In this document: positions 24,870 to 32,810 of the stretch, one piece after another
Layout of the letters: each line of letters begins with the position of its first letter
Position numbering within the stretch: the stretch's first letter is position 1
NCBI GenBank assembly: GCA_934757825.1
Contig: CAKVLP010000002.1
Location: forward strand, 320,110-384,109
From: an uncultured Clostridia bacterium
GTDB lineage: Bacteria; Bacillota; Clostridia; Christensenellales; UBA1242
Direction of reading: 5' to 3'
DNA length: 64,000 bases
Program-made: the position numbers and the translations under genes
Notes under the pieces: generated by a model
What the model saw: the letters and a program-made list of their open reading frames with translations, nothing else
The model's database searches: none
Told to the model about the DNA's origin: nothing

Positions 24870-25385
24870 CTAGACTTTTTTTACTATAATAGTGTTGTTT
24901 CTAATCTCAACAACTTTTACTTTGCTTCCTTTCTCGATATACTCGCCGTCAGACACAGCATCATAAATTTTATCGTTGTATTTAAACTTTCCGCTTGTTT
25001 TGAAAACGGTCTCAGCAAAACCAACTTTGCCGATAAGTTTGCGCTGTTCTCTTGTGGGCTCGCCATAGTTTTTAGGAACAACAGTTTTGTCCTGCACTAA
25101 CTTCGACTTGCCTATTAGTCCCGTTTTGGCAAGGATGACAACCAAGATAATCGACACAATTGCAACCGACAATGCAAGCAATAGCATTGTAGCAAATTGT
25201 AGCAAAGTTATGCCAAGTAGCGCCCTCACTAGCATTCCGCCAAATGTGAAAATGGTCCCTAAAATTCCGAACACGCCAAAGCCTGGAACGATGATTTCTA
25301 TCATACACAAAAACAATCCAAACAACATCATAACCATAGCCAAAAGCCCGTATCCATTAAACAAATTTAAAAACTCCTGCCACAT
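24870..25385 (-). CDS. NfeD family membrane protein
   Basis: A 171-residue NfeD protein of the short, non-protease class that pairs with flotillins. Three membrane segments occupy residues 10-90, with IEIIVPGFGVFGILGTIF between the first and second. The C-terminal 65 residues form the soluble OB-fold (GKVGFAETVFKTSGKFKYN...GSKVKVVEIRNNTIIVKKV). GGAGG lies before the ATG. It is the first gene of the nfeD-floA unit; the TATAAT element just upstream has no good -35. Confidence 0.9.
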   Translation of the reverse strand: MWQEFLNLFNGYGLLAMVMMLFGLFLCMIEIIVPGFGVFGILGTIFTFGGMLVRALLGITLLQFATMLLLALSVAIVSIILVVILAKTGLIGKSKLVQDKTVVPKNYGEPTREQRKLIGKVGFAETVFKTSGKFKYNDKIYDAVSDGEYIEKGSKVKVVEIRNNTIIVKKV

Positions 25386-25466
25386 AACTTGTCGACCTCC
25401 AACTTTTTGAATATTATATCATATTATTTTCACAAAATAAATAGTATTTTTTAAATAAATATAAAA

Positions 25467-25492
25467 AAGACCGCACAACTTTGTGCAGTCTT
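25467..25492 (-). terminator. terminator of the NYN gene
   Basis: The minus strand reads AAGACTGCACAA, AG, TTGTGCGGTCTT followed by T's. There is one G-U pair in the 12-bp stem. It lies 15 bases after the NYN gene stop. Confidence 0.8.
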
Positions 25493-25507
25493 AATTATAG
25501 CGGTCTA

Positions 25508-26431
25508 TTATAGAGCCGATTTCATATCTTCAACAATGCTTTGAAGTTCGATAAACACTTGACGAATATCAGCGTCGTTGCTATGAAGACCTTCGCCCTT
25601 AGCAGTCTCTTCGTTGATAAGGTTTTCAATATCGTTGATCAATTTCAACTTCTTATCCATATCGCTGTTGTTGCTGAAATCAAGTTCGCCGTATCTAAGT
25701 GTGATGTCGTTAAGTTTTTCACTTAGTTCGGAGTTGTCATCGTTTGTTTCTGGTGCAACTTCTTCGATTGTTTCGGTCTTAGTAACGGTTTGAGTTACTG
25801 GTGTTTCATCCTCAACAACTGGTTTAACAACCTTTCTTGGAATGTACAATGGCTCGTCATCGAAATCATTGTCCTCTTCCTCTTCTTCCTCAACTACAAC
25901 TGGTTTAACAACCTTTTTAGGTTTTAGTGTTGTAGCCTTAGGAGCAGGCGCCTTTTTAACTTTTACAGTCTTTGGTTTGTAAGACTCTGTATCACCCTCG
26001 TCCATAGCAGAAATGTACAAGTGAGTGTCAAACATATGAGTGTTTTGTTCCTGATATGGTGTGTTGATATCAATAAGAGTTTTGCCAGAACTTTTTAGTT
26101 CTACCAAAAGCGGAATCAAATCTCCGTCACCAGCAACGATACAGAATGTGTTGATTTCTGGCTTTGAATAGTTTAAAGCAACAGCATCAACAATAATTCT
26201 TGAATCAAGTTGGCTGAATCTCTTTTTGAATCTCATAAAAGGTGCTGTCTCATATCCAAACTTTGTGATGATGTCACTTAGGTAGATATGTTTTCTGTCG
26301 TTGTAACCATAGAATTTGCAGTAAACAAGTTCGCCATAACTATTCAACTTTTTGTAAAGTTCGTTAAATGCTTCGCTACTAATCTTTACGTTGTCTACGT
26401 CTACAAGCAATGCAATTTTTTTGTTCTCCAT
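25508..26431 (-). CDS. NYN domain protein (LabA/DUF88-like PIN-fold nuclease)
   Basis: A 307-residue protein. Residues 1-145 form a NYN domain with the acidic metal-site motifs LLVDVDN (residues 8-14), SRIIVDAVALNY and VAGDGDLIPL. These are the Asp residues expected for a PIN-like ribonuclease. Residues 150-235 are a low-complexity acidic linker containing two KVVKPVV repeats. The last 70 residues are helical. Homologs are common and mostly uncharacterised; RNA cleavage is inferred from the fold. It is flanked by its own terminator and has AGGAG upstream. Confidence 0.85.
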   Translation of the reverse strand: MENKKIALLVDVDNVKISSEAFNELYKKLNSYGELVYCKFYGYNDRKHIYLSDIITKFGYETAPFMRFKKRFSQLDSRIIVDAVALNYSKPEINTFCIVAGDGDLIPLLVELKSSGKTLIDINTPYQEQNTHMFDTHLYISAMDEGDTESYKPKTVKVKKAPAPKATTLKPKKVVKPVVVEEEEEEDNDFDDEPLYIPRKVVKPVVEDETPVTQTVTKTETIEEVAPETNDDNSELSEKLNDITLRYGELDFSNNSDMDKKLKLINDIENLINEETAKGEGLHSNDADIRQVFIELQSIVEDMKSAL

Positions 26432-26447
26432 AATAATTTACTCCTCT

Positions 26448-27263
26448 TTATTTTCGTTTAGCATAATACATATACTGTTGGGCAATTCCCGACAAGTTTC
26501 CGAAGCGCTTTGAATAGTACTCGCTCACTTTGATTGGGGACATATTTGTTACGCCAAACTCGTCCTCGTAAACCTTTACTATCCAAACATCCGCAGGGAA
26601 CACATCACACTTGTGATATGCAAACAATAGTATACAATCCGCAACCTTTCGCCCAATGCCCTTAAAAGACATAAGCTCTTTTCGCGCTTCGGGTGTAGGC
26701 ATATCGTACAATTTGTCTACATCAAAGGTTTGCAGTTTTGCAATTGTTTCAACAAGGTATGGTGCCCTATATCCACAACCCATCTCAACAAAATCTTGGG
26801 TGGTGATTTTGCTAAGTTGTTGAAGTGTCGGAAAGGCATAATAGTCGTCACATTTGTCGCCAAACCTCTCACAAATCCTTTCAATAGTTTTGCTAATTCT
26901 AGGAATATTATTATTCGCCGAAATTATAAAACTAATGATTGTCTCAATGGGTGCTTGGTTGAGAATATGAATGCCATATCCAAACTCGGTCTCTTGTGGC
27001 AACTGCTCTTTTAGCATCGACTTTATTATACCATAGTCGGTATCCAAATCAAAGTATTTTATAAAATATTTTTTATTTTTTGTAAATATTTTTGTGGTAT
27101 CTTTTTGACAATAAATATCCGCCTTTTGTCCCAAACTATATACCGTGTAGCCAAAATCCCGCACTTTATAACGAAACACCTGACCACATTCGAGCACGTG
27201 TTTTATGTTAAAATTTGCGTTGTCTTTTATTAAAATATAATCATCAAAAATCTCGTAATTCAT
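26448..27263 (-). CDS. ogg: 8-oxoguanine DNA glycosylase/AP lyase (Ogg family)
   Basis: Base-excision repair glycosylase of the OGG1 type. The 271 residues have the N-terminal OGG domain, a helix-hairpin-helix FKGIGRKVADCILLFA carrying the catalytic Lys, and the distal catalytic Asp in FPADVWI. The substrate is inferred to be 8-oxoguanine from these motifs. It lies 16 bases upstream of the NYN gene on the same strand and may be co-transcribed with it. Confidence 0.88.
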   Translation of the reverse strand: MNYEIFDDYILIKDNANFNIKHVLECGQVFRYKVRDFGYTVYSLGQKADIYCQKDTTKIFTKNKKYFIKYFDLDTDYGIIKSMLKEQLPQETEFGYGIHILNQAPIETIISFIISANNNIPRISKTIERICERFGDKCDDYYAFPTLQQLSKITTQDFVEMGCGYRAPYLVETIAKLQTFDVDKLYDMPTPEARKELMSFKGIGRKVADCILLFAYHKCDVFPADVWIVKVYEDEFGVTNMSPIKVSEYYSKRFGNLSGIAQQYMYYAKRK

Positions 27264-27280
27264 CGCTCACACTTCAAAAC

Positions 27281-27307
27281 AAAAAGAAGCCAACTAAAAT
27301 TGTTGGC
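27281..27307 (-). terminator. terminator of the rplU-prp-rpmA operon
   Basis: GCCAAC (27289-27294) pairs with GTTGGC (27302-27307). On the minus strand the stem is followed by TTCTTTTTG. It lies nine bases after the rpmA stop codon. Confidence 0.75.
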
Positions 27308-27315
27308 AACTATAA

Positions 27316-27600
27316 TTATTTTTCTTCAACAGGATAAACGCTAACGCACTTTTTATCCTTGGTGCTCTGTTCAAATTTTACCACGCCGTCGCATTTAGCA
27401 AACAATGTGTAATCTTTGCCACAGCCAACGTTTTTACCGGCATTAACTTTGGTGCCTCTTTGGCGGATTAAAATACTACCAGCGGACACAACTTGACCGT
27501 CGGTTCTCTTAACGCCCAAACGTTTGCTTTTGCTATCACGACCGTTCTTAGTAGAACCTTGACCTTTGTGGTGAGCAAACAACTGTATCTTAATAAACAT
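27316..27600 (-). CDS. rpmA: 50S ribosomal protein L27
   Basis: A 94-residue L27 with the conserved HHKGQGSTKNGRDSKSKRLG. The N-terminus MFIKIQLFA is the Bacillota-type extension that must be cleaved by the Prp protease after F8, leaving A9 as the mature first residue near the peptidyl-transferase centre. The prp gene lies directly upstream and overlaps by 11 bases, in agreement. It is the last gene of the operon. Confidence 0.97.
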   Translation of the reverse strand: MFIKIQLFAHHKGQGSTKNGRDSKSKRLGVKRTDGQVVSAGSILIRQRGTKVNAGKNVGCGKDYTLFAKCDGVVKFEQSTKDKKCVSVYPVEEK

Positions 27601-27931
27601 AAGTTTTTACCTCCATCTTAATGTTTTCAGGATACCCAGCGCAGAAGTCCTCTATTGCCAAATATATTGATTTAAACAATACTTGACTTTCCTCAAATTT
27701 CTTTTTTGAAATTTCCTTAGGCAACCTTATTTCAAGTTTCGCATTTTCCTCATCAACCTTATAGTGAATTGGTGCCCCGACCACTTTTGTAAGTCCTAGC
27801 GCCAATGTTTGCGTTAATGTGGAAATGCTAGCGCAAACTATATCCGAACCATACTCGGCATAATCTGCGTGACCAGTGCAATCAAGACCAACAAATTTGT
27901 CTCCCTGCACATAAAATTTTAATTTAATCAT
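27590..27931 (-). CDS. prp: ribosomal-processing cysteine protease Prp
   Basis: Removes the N-terminal extension of L27. The 113 residues have the catalytic histidine in GHADYAEYGSDIVCA (H21) and the catalytic cysteine C33, the diagnostic Prp signature. It sits between rplU and rpmA as in other Bacillota, overlapping rpmA by 11 bases and two bases after rplU. Confidence 0.95.
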   Translation of the reverse strand: MIKLKFYVQGDKFVGLDCTGHADYAEYGSDIVCASISTLTQTLALGLTKVVGAPIHYKVDEENAKLEIRLPKEISKKKFEESQVLFKSIYLAIEDFCAGYPENIKMEVKTYVY

Positions 27932-27933
27932 AA

Positions 27934-28239
27934 TTATTTAACCGAAACGATTTTTAGTGCAGTGTAAGGTTGTCTGTGACCTTGTTTTTTGCGTTCGTTT
28001 TTCTTAGCTTTATACTTGAAAACCAAAACCTTGTCAGCTTTACCTTGTTCTACTACTTCTGCAACTACTTCTGCGTTTTTGATATATGGATTACCATTAA
28101 CAACCTTTTCGCCGTCAACAAGCATCATAACATTAAGTTTTACTTGTTCCCCAACTTTGTTGTCAAGTTTTTCAACATTGATAATCTCGCCCTGGCTAAC
28201 TTTGTATTGTTTGCCACCAGTCTCAACAATAGCGTACAT
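27934..28239 (-). CDS. rplU: 50S ribosomal protein L21
   Basis: A 101-residue L21, starting MYAIVETGGKQYKVSQGE and ending in the basic KNERKKQGHRQPYTALKI segment that contacts 23S rRNA. It is the first gene of the operon, preceded by GAGGAGG and a leader of about 88 bases likely to be the autoregulatory L21 leader. Confidence 0.98.
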   Translation of the reverse strand: MYAIVETGGKQYKVSQGEIINVEKLDNKVGEQVKLNVMMLVDGEKVVNGNPYIKNAEVVAEVVEQGKADKVLVFKYKAKKNERKKQGHRQPYTALKIVSVK

Positions 28240-28327
28240 TAAATTTTACCTCCTCTACCCAAACTCACTGTTTTTAAAGGCGGTCGAATATCTCGACACT
28301 TGAAAAAAGCCCAATACACGTGGAACT
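28240..28327 (-). promoter_or_regulatory. putative ribosomal protein L21 leader
   Basis: The 5' untranslated region from the predicted transcription start to the rplU ATG, about 88 bases. On the minus strand it contains CCACGTG, a GTCGAGATATTCGAC hairpin, and AACAGTGAGTTTGGGTAGAG before the ribosome binding site. This resembles, from memory, the L21 leader RNA family of Bacillota. A covariance-model search would be needed to confirm. Confidence 0.6.
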
Positions 28328-28333
28328 GATAAT

Positions 28334-28362
28334 AATATAACAAATAAGCATAGTTTTGTCAA
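28334..28362 (-). promoter_or_regulatory. rplU operon promoter
   Basis: On the minus strand TTGACA (complement of 28357-28362), 17 bases, TATATT (complement of 28334-28339). A strong sigma-A promoter, as expected for a ribosomal operon. Confidence 0.85.
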
Positions 28363-28429
28363 TCACTAATTTAACAAAAAAGTAAATATTTTTAGCCAAA
28401 ATAGCCATAATAAAGGTAAGGAGAAAACT

Positions 28430-28873
28430 ATGAAAAAAGACAAAACACCCGACTTACTCAACGCCATTTACAAAAATGCGAGAATGGCAACCCTAGCGGT
28501 AGACAAAATCTACGACAAGTTTGAGAACAAGTCGCTTCAAAGCCTAATCAAAAAACAAAACGCAAAATACGAGGACATTACACATCGTTGCGAGAAAATT
28601 GCCAGCGAAAACAACTACCCTCTTAACGACATAAACGGAATGTTAAAGATGATGAGTACGTCGTCAATAAATATGAAAACCTTTATAGACAATAGCACGA
28701 GCCACATAGCCGAAATGATGATTCAAGGCACCAATATGGGGATAATTGAGATAATAAAAAAGACTGGCGAATTTAAGTCTGCCAGCCCAGAAGTTTTGAA
28801 ATTGGCACGCGATCTACAAACCGCCGAAGAGGAGTTTGTAGACAGCCTAAAAACATATCTTACAAAACAATAA
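28430..28873 (+). CDS. helical hypothetical protein, possibly ferritin-like bundle
   Basis: A 147-residue protein that reads as four amphipathic helices, with Met-rich segments (MLKMMSTSSINMKTF) and a C-terminal ARDLQTAEEEFVDSLKTYL helix. The general pattern resembles small ferritin-like four-helix bundles, but I do not see a clear Glu-x-x-His metal site, so I leave it as unknown. AAGGAG precedes the ATG. Its 3' end overlaps the convergent smr gene by 14 bases, with no terminator between them. Confidence 0.65.
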   Translation: MKKDKTPDLLNAIYKNARMATLAVDKIYDKFENKSLQSLIKKQNAKYEDITHRCEKIASENNYPLNDINGMLKMMSTSSINMKTFIDNSTSHIAEMMIQGTNMGIIEIIKKTGEFKSASPEVLKLARDLQTAEEEFVDSLKTYLTKQ

Positions 28874-29198
28874 CAGTCACTCCGCTATTAAGCCCTGCAA
28901 GTTGGGAATTTATGATTAAATCGGGACAAATTTCGCACGCTTTGATTTTCAATTCATTAAATTCGCCCCAGTTTTCGCCGGGCACAAAAAATGCGATTTC
29001 CCTATTCTTTACGGCAGTTGAAAGATATTCAACTGCCATTTTTTTGATAAGCCCACCCTGTCCGTGCGAGCCGTAGCCGTGCACAATAATTATGGCTTTT
29101 TCACCCATATGTTTGGCATCGTTTATGGCGACACTTAGGTTAAAAACCGCAACATCTGCTGACGGATTGTTTTCTTTAATATTCACCACCTTTGTCAT
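28860..29198 (-). CDS. Smr domain-containing protein
   Basis: A 112-residue protein consisting mainly of an Smr domain: the signature HGYGSHGQGGLIKK lies near residues 44-57, with the preceding AIIIV strand. Smr domains act as nicking or RNA-cleaving endonucleases when fused to MutS2 or alone; stand-alone members are mostly uncharacterised. It overlaps rsmD by four bases upstream and the helical plus-strand gene by 14 bases at its 3' end. Confidence 0.8.
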   Translation of the reverse strand: MTKVVNIKENNPSADVAVFNLSVAINDAKHMGEKAIIIVHGYGSHGQGGLIKKMAVEYLSTAVKNREIAFFVPGENWGEFNELKIKACEICPDLIINSQLAGLNSGVTVIVL

Positions 29199-29731
29199 TG
29201 TTTTTTCTCCAAATAAGAGACCGCTATCGTCCCATATTTTTTTTGATCGACGAGGCTTATATTTTCAGGGACTTCAAAGGCTTTATCCACCGAATGCTCG
29301 TACACTATTATCCCGTCGGGTTTTAGCATATCGTGTTGAGCTAAAAACCTTATCGACTCCTCGCCGTAAGTTGTGGCAAATGGCGGATCCAAAAACACTA
29401 TATCAAACTGGTTATCACTGAGTTTTTTAAGCGCAGATTTATAGTCGGCCTCTATCAAATTAGGCGTTATTTTCGCCTTTTTAAAATTCTCTTTTATAAG
29501 TCTAATGCTGTTTGGATTGTTGTCTACGCTAGTCACTTTTGCACCACGACTTAAAAACTCCAAACTCACGGCGCCTGTTCCGCAAAACAAGTCCAGCACG
29601 GAGGCGTCCTTGATACGAAATTGGATTTTATTAAAAACCGCTTCTCGCACTCTATCAATTGTAGGCCTAATGTTGTCGGCGTCAAACTCGTTGAGTTTTA
29701 GTCCGCGCAGTTTTCCGGCGATTATTCGCAT
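29195..29731 (-). CDS. rsmD: 16S rRNA (guanine(966)-N(2))-methyltransferase
   Basis: Methylates G966 of 16S rRNA in the 30S head. The N-terminus MRIIAGKLRGLKL and RPTIDRVREAVFN are diagnostic, followed by SAM motif I VLDLFCGTGAVSLE and the catalytic DPPF in FLDPPFA. The 178 residues are normal. It overlaps the smr gene by four bases (ATGA type) and lies 19 bases downstream of the HEPN-motif gene. Confidence 0.96.
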   Translation of the reverse strand: MRIIAGKLRGLKLNEFDADNIRPTIDRVREAVFNKIQFRIKDASVLDLFCGTGAVSLEFLSRGAKVTSVDNNPNSIRLIKENFKKAKITPNLIEADYKSALKKLSDNQFDIVFLDPPFATTYGEESIRFLAQHDMLKPDGIIVYEHSVDKAFEVPENISLVDQKKYGTIAVSYLEKKQ

Positions 29732-29750
29732 CTTTTTCCTCCTTTAATCG

Positions 29751-31490
29751 TTATCTAGGTTCTTTTGTTTTTTCAAACGGATTGTTTGCTGGTCTAAAAA
29801 AGTCCTTAGAGAATAGTTTGTAAAAATCGGCGACCTTGCCCGTAACTTTTACATCGCTTGCACCTTCCGAGCCATAGGTCATAAGAATGTCGTTCATGGT
29901 GGAAGTATTTTTCGAATTTTGTGGGATCGAATAACTAATAAGCCCATGCGATGTTGCGTGTCTTATTCTCTTTAAAAACGTGATTCGGTTTTCAAGTTTC
30001 TGTTGTTTTTGATTGCCATTAAGTTCTATAACACCATTTGTGCGAGTAAATGAAAATCCCGACAAGTCTAGTGCCATAATCTCGTTTTTTTGGCGAGTGG
30101 TTAGTGTGGCATCATCAATCAATGCGTCTTGATAAAAACCGCTTGAAATAAAGCGATTATATCCCATAAATGCCACCAGGTTTACCGCAACTTCAATAGG
30201 CACGTTTGTGATTGACGACTTATTAAACAAGTCCATTTTCGTAGATTCTAGCGACGAATTATCGCGTGCATCATCAAGGGTTTGATGCCCAAGCGAGCGC
30301 AAAACTTTTTCCTGCCTTATAAGCGCTTCAATTTCGCGCTTGTATCTATTTTTATAAAGTTCTAATGCCTTGCCTCTGCGAGTCATAAGTTCTTTTTGGT
30401 GTTGAATAAGTTTGTTCACAACCTCAGTATGCTGGTCAGCAAGACTTTTGGCTCGGGTTAGCATTTTTTTGGTTTCGTCTTGATCGAAACTATCGGAAAA
30501 CACTTTACCATTCTTTTCAAATTGTCTTATCTGCTCGTCGGCAATTATTTGTTGAAGGTTATAGATTATTTTCGAGTTAAGCACCTCTTTGTTGCCAACA
30601 ATATGATTTGGGTTATTGGCGATAATGTTAATGAAGATATCTATCTTTTTATCAAAGTCTTCCTTGCCATTTTTTGAAACAAGCCCATAGTAATTTGTGT
30701 AGTATTTAAGCCTATTTTTTACAAAAGTAAACATTCGCGATGGGTTTTGTTTGTATCCCGTAAATTCAGATGTTAGACGCAAAATTTCTTTTAGCGCTTC
30801 CTCGGAGTTAATGCTCTTTTTGCCCTCGCCAAACTCTTTTTTTATCGCGTTTCGGATTTCGTTTTCTTTTAGGCTCTTGTGACGCGAAGCCCAAAGGGTG
30901 CTAAATCCCCTAAGCCACATTTGACTGCAAACAAACTCATACTTATCGCTTTCAAAGTGTACCGTGCCATTTTGCTTGTCCGTGTAAATCTTCCTTGAAT
31001 GCGCAATTATGTTTCTAAGTCTAACCAGCATATCACAAGGCAAAAGTTTGTTTGTAAAATCCTCGCCATTGTAGTAAAAAGATGGCGCATTTGGTTCTAA
31101 CACCGATTCGTAAATTGTTCCGGTGCGTTCGCTAGTTTTTCTGTAATAATAACTTCCGTCTTGAATCTGACATTCCTTGATTTTAAAGTTTAGCGAGCGT
31201 TGATCTTGTCCTTTGAATTGTTTGTTTTTCTGCGCCGCTTCAAGCACACTATATCTTCTCAGTACAAACTTGCCATTCACAACATCGCGCATTACACCAT
31301 CATCAAAAACATCTTCAAACTTATCGTTGTTGGCTATGATATTAAAAATTGCCAGGTCAAAGTACACTGCACGAATTTCTTGTGGTGTGAAATCTGATAT
31401 ATCCACATTTATATTAAAGTCGTCGTTGGATGTGGCGGAATACAGCCTTTGTAGCAAATTAAATTCTCTTTCTGTTAAATCGTTTACCAT
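29751..31490 (-). CDS. protein with two HEPN-type R-x4-H motifs
   Basis: A 579-residue soluble protein with no signal peptide or membrane helix. Two segments match the HEPN ribonuclease active-site pattern: RLRNIIAHSRKIY (R159-x4-H164) and RIRHATSHGLISY (R510-x4-H515). The first closely resembles the motif of Abi_2/AbiD/AbiF-type proteins. The region between them includes a charged coiled coil (about residues 340-405). I chose the ATG at 31490 because a sigma-A promoter (31518-31546) lies inside the longer frame that begins at 31580. The family is otherwise unrecognised. It sits alone between alr and rsmD with no CRISPR array nearby. RNA cleavage is inferred from the motifs. Confidence 0.7.
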   Translation of the reverse strand: MVNDLTEREFNLLQRLYSATSNDDFNINVDISDFTPQEIRAVYFDLAIFNIIANNDKFEDVFDDGVMRDVVNGKFVLRRYSVLEAAQKNKQFKGQDQRSLNFKIKECQIQDGSYYYRKTSERTGTIYESVLEPNAPSFYYNGEDFTNKLLPCDMLVRLRNIIAHSRKIYTDKQNGTVHFESDKYEFVCSQMWLRGFSTLWASRHKSLKENEIRNAIKKEFGEGKKSINSEEALKEILRLTSEFTGYKQNPSRMFTFVKNRLKYYTNYYGLVSKNGKEDFDKKIDIFINIIANNPNHIVGNKEVLNSKIIYNLQQIIADEQIRQFEKNGKVFSDSFDQDETKKMLTRAKSLADQHTEVVNKLIQHQKELMTRRGKALELYKNRYKREIEALIRQEKVLRSLGHQTLDDARDNSSLESTKMDLFNKSSITNVPIEVAVNLVAFMGYNRFISSGFYQDALIDDATLTTRQKNEIMALDLSGFSFTRTNGVIELNGNQKQQKLENRITFLKRIRHATSHGLISYSIPQNSKNTSTMNDILMTYGSEGASDVKVTGKVADFYKLFSKDFFRPANNPFEKTKEPR

Positions 31491-31517
31491 TGTTTCAATT
31501 TCCCTTATGTTAAAAAT

Positions 31518-31546
31518 ATTATATACTAAAATATGCATTTCGTCAA
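31518..31546 (-). promoter_or_regulatory. promoter of the two-HEPN gene
   Basis: Minus strand TTGACG (complement of 31541-31546), 17 bases, TATAAT (complement of 31518-31523). It predicts transcription from about 31511 and a leader of about 20 bases to the ATG at 31490. Confidence 0.8.
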
Positions 31547-31552
31547 TACAAG

Positions 31553-31576
31553 AAAAAAGGGTTACACTCGTAACCC
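31553..31576 (-). terminator. alr terminator
   Basis: GGGTTAC (31559-31565) pairs with GTAACCC (31570-31576); on the minus strand it is followed by six T's. Next to it, 31580-31599 is a perfect 20-bp palindrome, TTTTGCATAATTATGCAAAA, whose role is unclear. Confidence 0.8.
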
Positions 31577-31605
31577 GCATTTTGCATAATTATGCAAAAC
31601 AAAAA

Positions 31606-32688
31606 TTATTCTTTTAACACCACATTCATACGCCTTTGTCTAAAATTCAAAAGCACTTCATATGCGCTGAAATCCGCTTTTTCTGCTATGTCTTGAAGTG
31701 TTATTTCGTGGTCACCGTCTTTGCCTAAAATCGTGACGCCCGTGCCGACATACACATTTTTTATATCCGTCACATCTGCCATAAAACAGTCCATGCACAC
31801 TCTGCCCACAACACTCGCCCAACTGCCATTTATTAACACCTTAAAGTTGTTGCTAAGGTTCCGTGCAAACCCATCAGCATACCCCATTGAACAAATAGCA
31901 ATTTTGCGTCGACACTTTGCCACGTATGTTCTATCATAGCCAATCGACTCGCCGGAATTCACAGTATGCACATACATCACACGCGCCTTAATCGATACCA
32001 CATCTTTAATGTTAAGCCTTTCATAAAATCCGCTATAAAGCGAAAATCCAACACGCACCATATTGCAAAATTTTTGGCGATCACTAAGGGTAACATACGA
32101 ACTGGCGCAGTGCACAATTAGCCCCTTTTTAGGCAAATATGTAAGAAATTTTTGCAATTTTTCATATTGCGTATCAATAAATTTAACATCAGAAGACTTC
32201 GTCGCGAAGTGCGTGTAGACCCCTTCAAGCACAATTTTATCGCTTTCGCTAATCTTTTTTAGTATGTTTTTTAAGTCTCTTACATTGGATACACCATATC
32301 TATTCATACCCGTATTTAACTTCAAATGGACCTTAATTACCCTATCCAAGTTTTTGTTAAGGTACTCCACTTCGTCTGCACTGGATATGCTAAGGCGTAT
32401 GTTTTTTTCGGCACATGTATTTGCAAATGCTAAATCGGTTGAGCCTAAAATAAGGATGGGTTTTGTAGGTGAAATATCTCTAACCTCCAAAGCCTCCATA
32501 ACCGAAACAACAGCATAAAAGTCCACTTCGTCGTCGATAATTGGGCAAACATTTTTTACCCCAAGCCCATAAGCATTTGCTTTGACTACCGCACAAATTT
32601 GGGTTCGATTGCCTACGTATCGTCGTATCTTAGTTACATTGTCCGACAGATTTTTTTTATTGATTATATACTCATTTACGTTGCACAT
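31606..32688 (-). CDS. alr: alanine racemase
   Basis: PLP enzyme making D-alanine for peptidoglycan. The cofactor Lys is K36 in VVKANAYGLG, and the catalytic Tyr lies in ESIGYDRTYVAKC; SMGYADGFARNLSN is the conserved PLP-phosphate loop. At 360 residues it has the normal two-domain length. It is monocistronic with its own terminator; the two-HEPN gene downstream has a separate promoter. Confidence 0.95.
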   Translation of the reverse strand: MCNVNEYIINKKNLSDNVTKIRRYVGNRTQICAVVKANAYGLGVKNVCPIIDDEVDFYAVVSVMEALEVRDISPTKPILILGSTDLAFANTCAEKNIRLSISSADEVEYLNKNLDRVIKVHLKLNTGMNRYGVSNVRDLKNILKKISESDKIVLEGVYTHFATKSSDVKFIDTQYEKLQKFLTYLPKKGLIVHCASSYVTLSDRQKFCNMVRVGFSLYSGFYERLNIKDVVSIKARVMYVHTVNSGESIGYDRTYVAKCRRKIAICSMGYADGFARNLSNNFKVLINGSWASVVGRVCMDCFMADVTDIKNVYVGTGVTILGKDGDHEITLQDIAEKADFSAYEVLLNFRQRRMNVVLKE

Positions 32689-32770
32689 ATTATTGTATAT
32701 GAAAGGAGTAAAGCATTTGTTAACATATTTATAATTATAATTTTTAGCGCATATTTATTCCTTATGAGCA

Positions 32771-32807
32771 AAAAAATATCAACCTTTAAAAAAGGTTGAT
32801 ATTTTTT
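32771..32807. terminator. bidirectional terminator downstream of dut
   Basis: ATATCAACCTT pairs with AAGGTTGATAT, flanked by A6 and T6 tracts. It lies just beyond the dut stop codon. The 120 bases between alr and dut contain no other convincing gene. Confidence 0.85.
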
Positions 32808-32810
32808 AAT

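Noticed and set aside
31491..31580. Longer 609-aa start for the two-HEPN protein
   Set aside because: The extra 30 codons contain the consensus promoter and predicted transcription start.
29732..31605. A CRISPR-Cas13-type locus around the two-HEPN protein
   Set aside because: No direct repeats with regular spacers, no cas1/cas2 and no crRNA-like element lie anywhere in the window. The protein is also shorter than most Cas13 effectors. Only the paired R-x4-H motifs are shared.
32689..32810. A small plus-strand gene after AAAGGAG at about 32702
   Set aside because: The frames starting near this site stop within a few codons, and the longer frame has no start codon at proper spacing.
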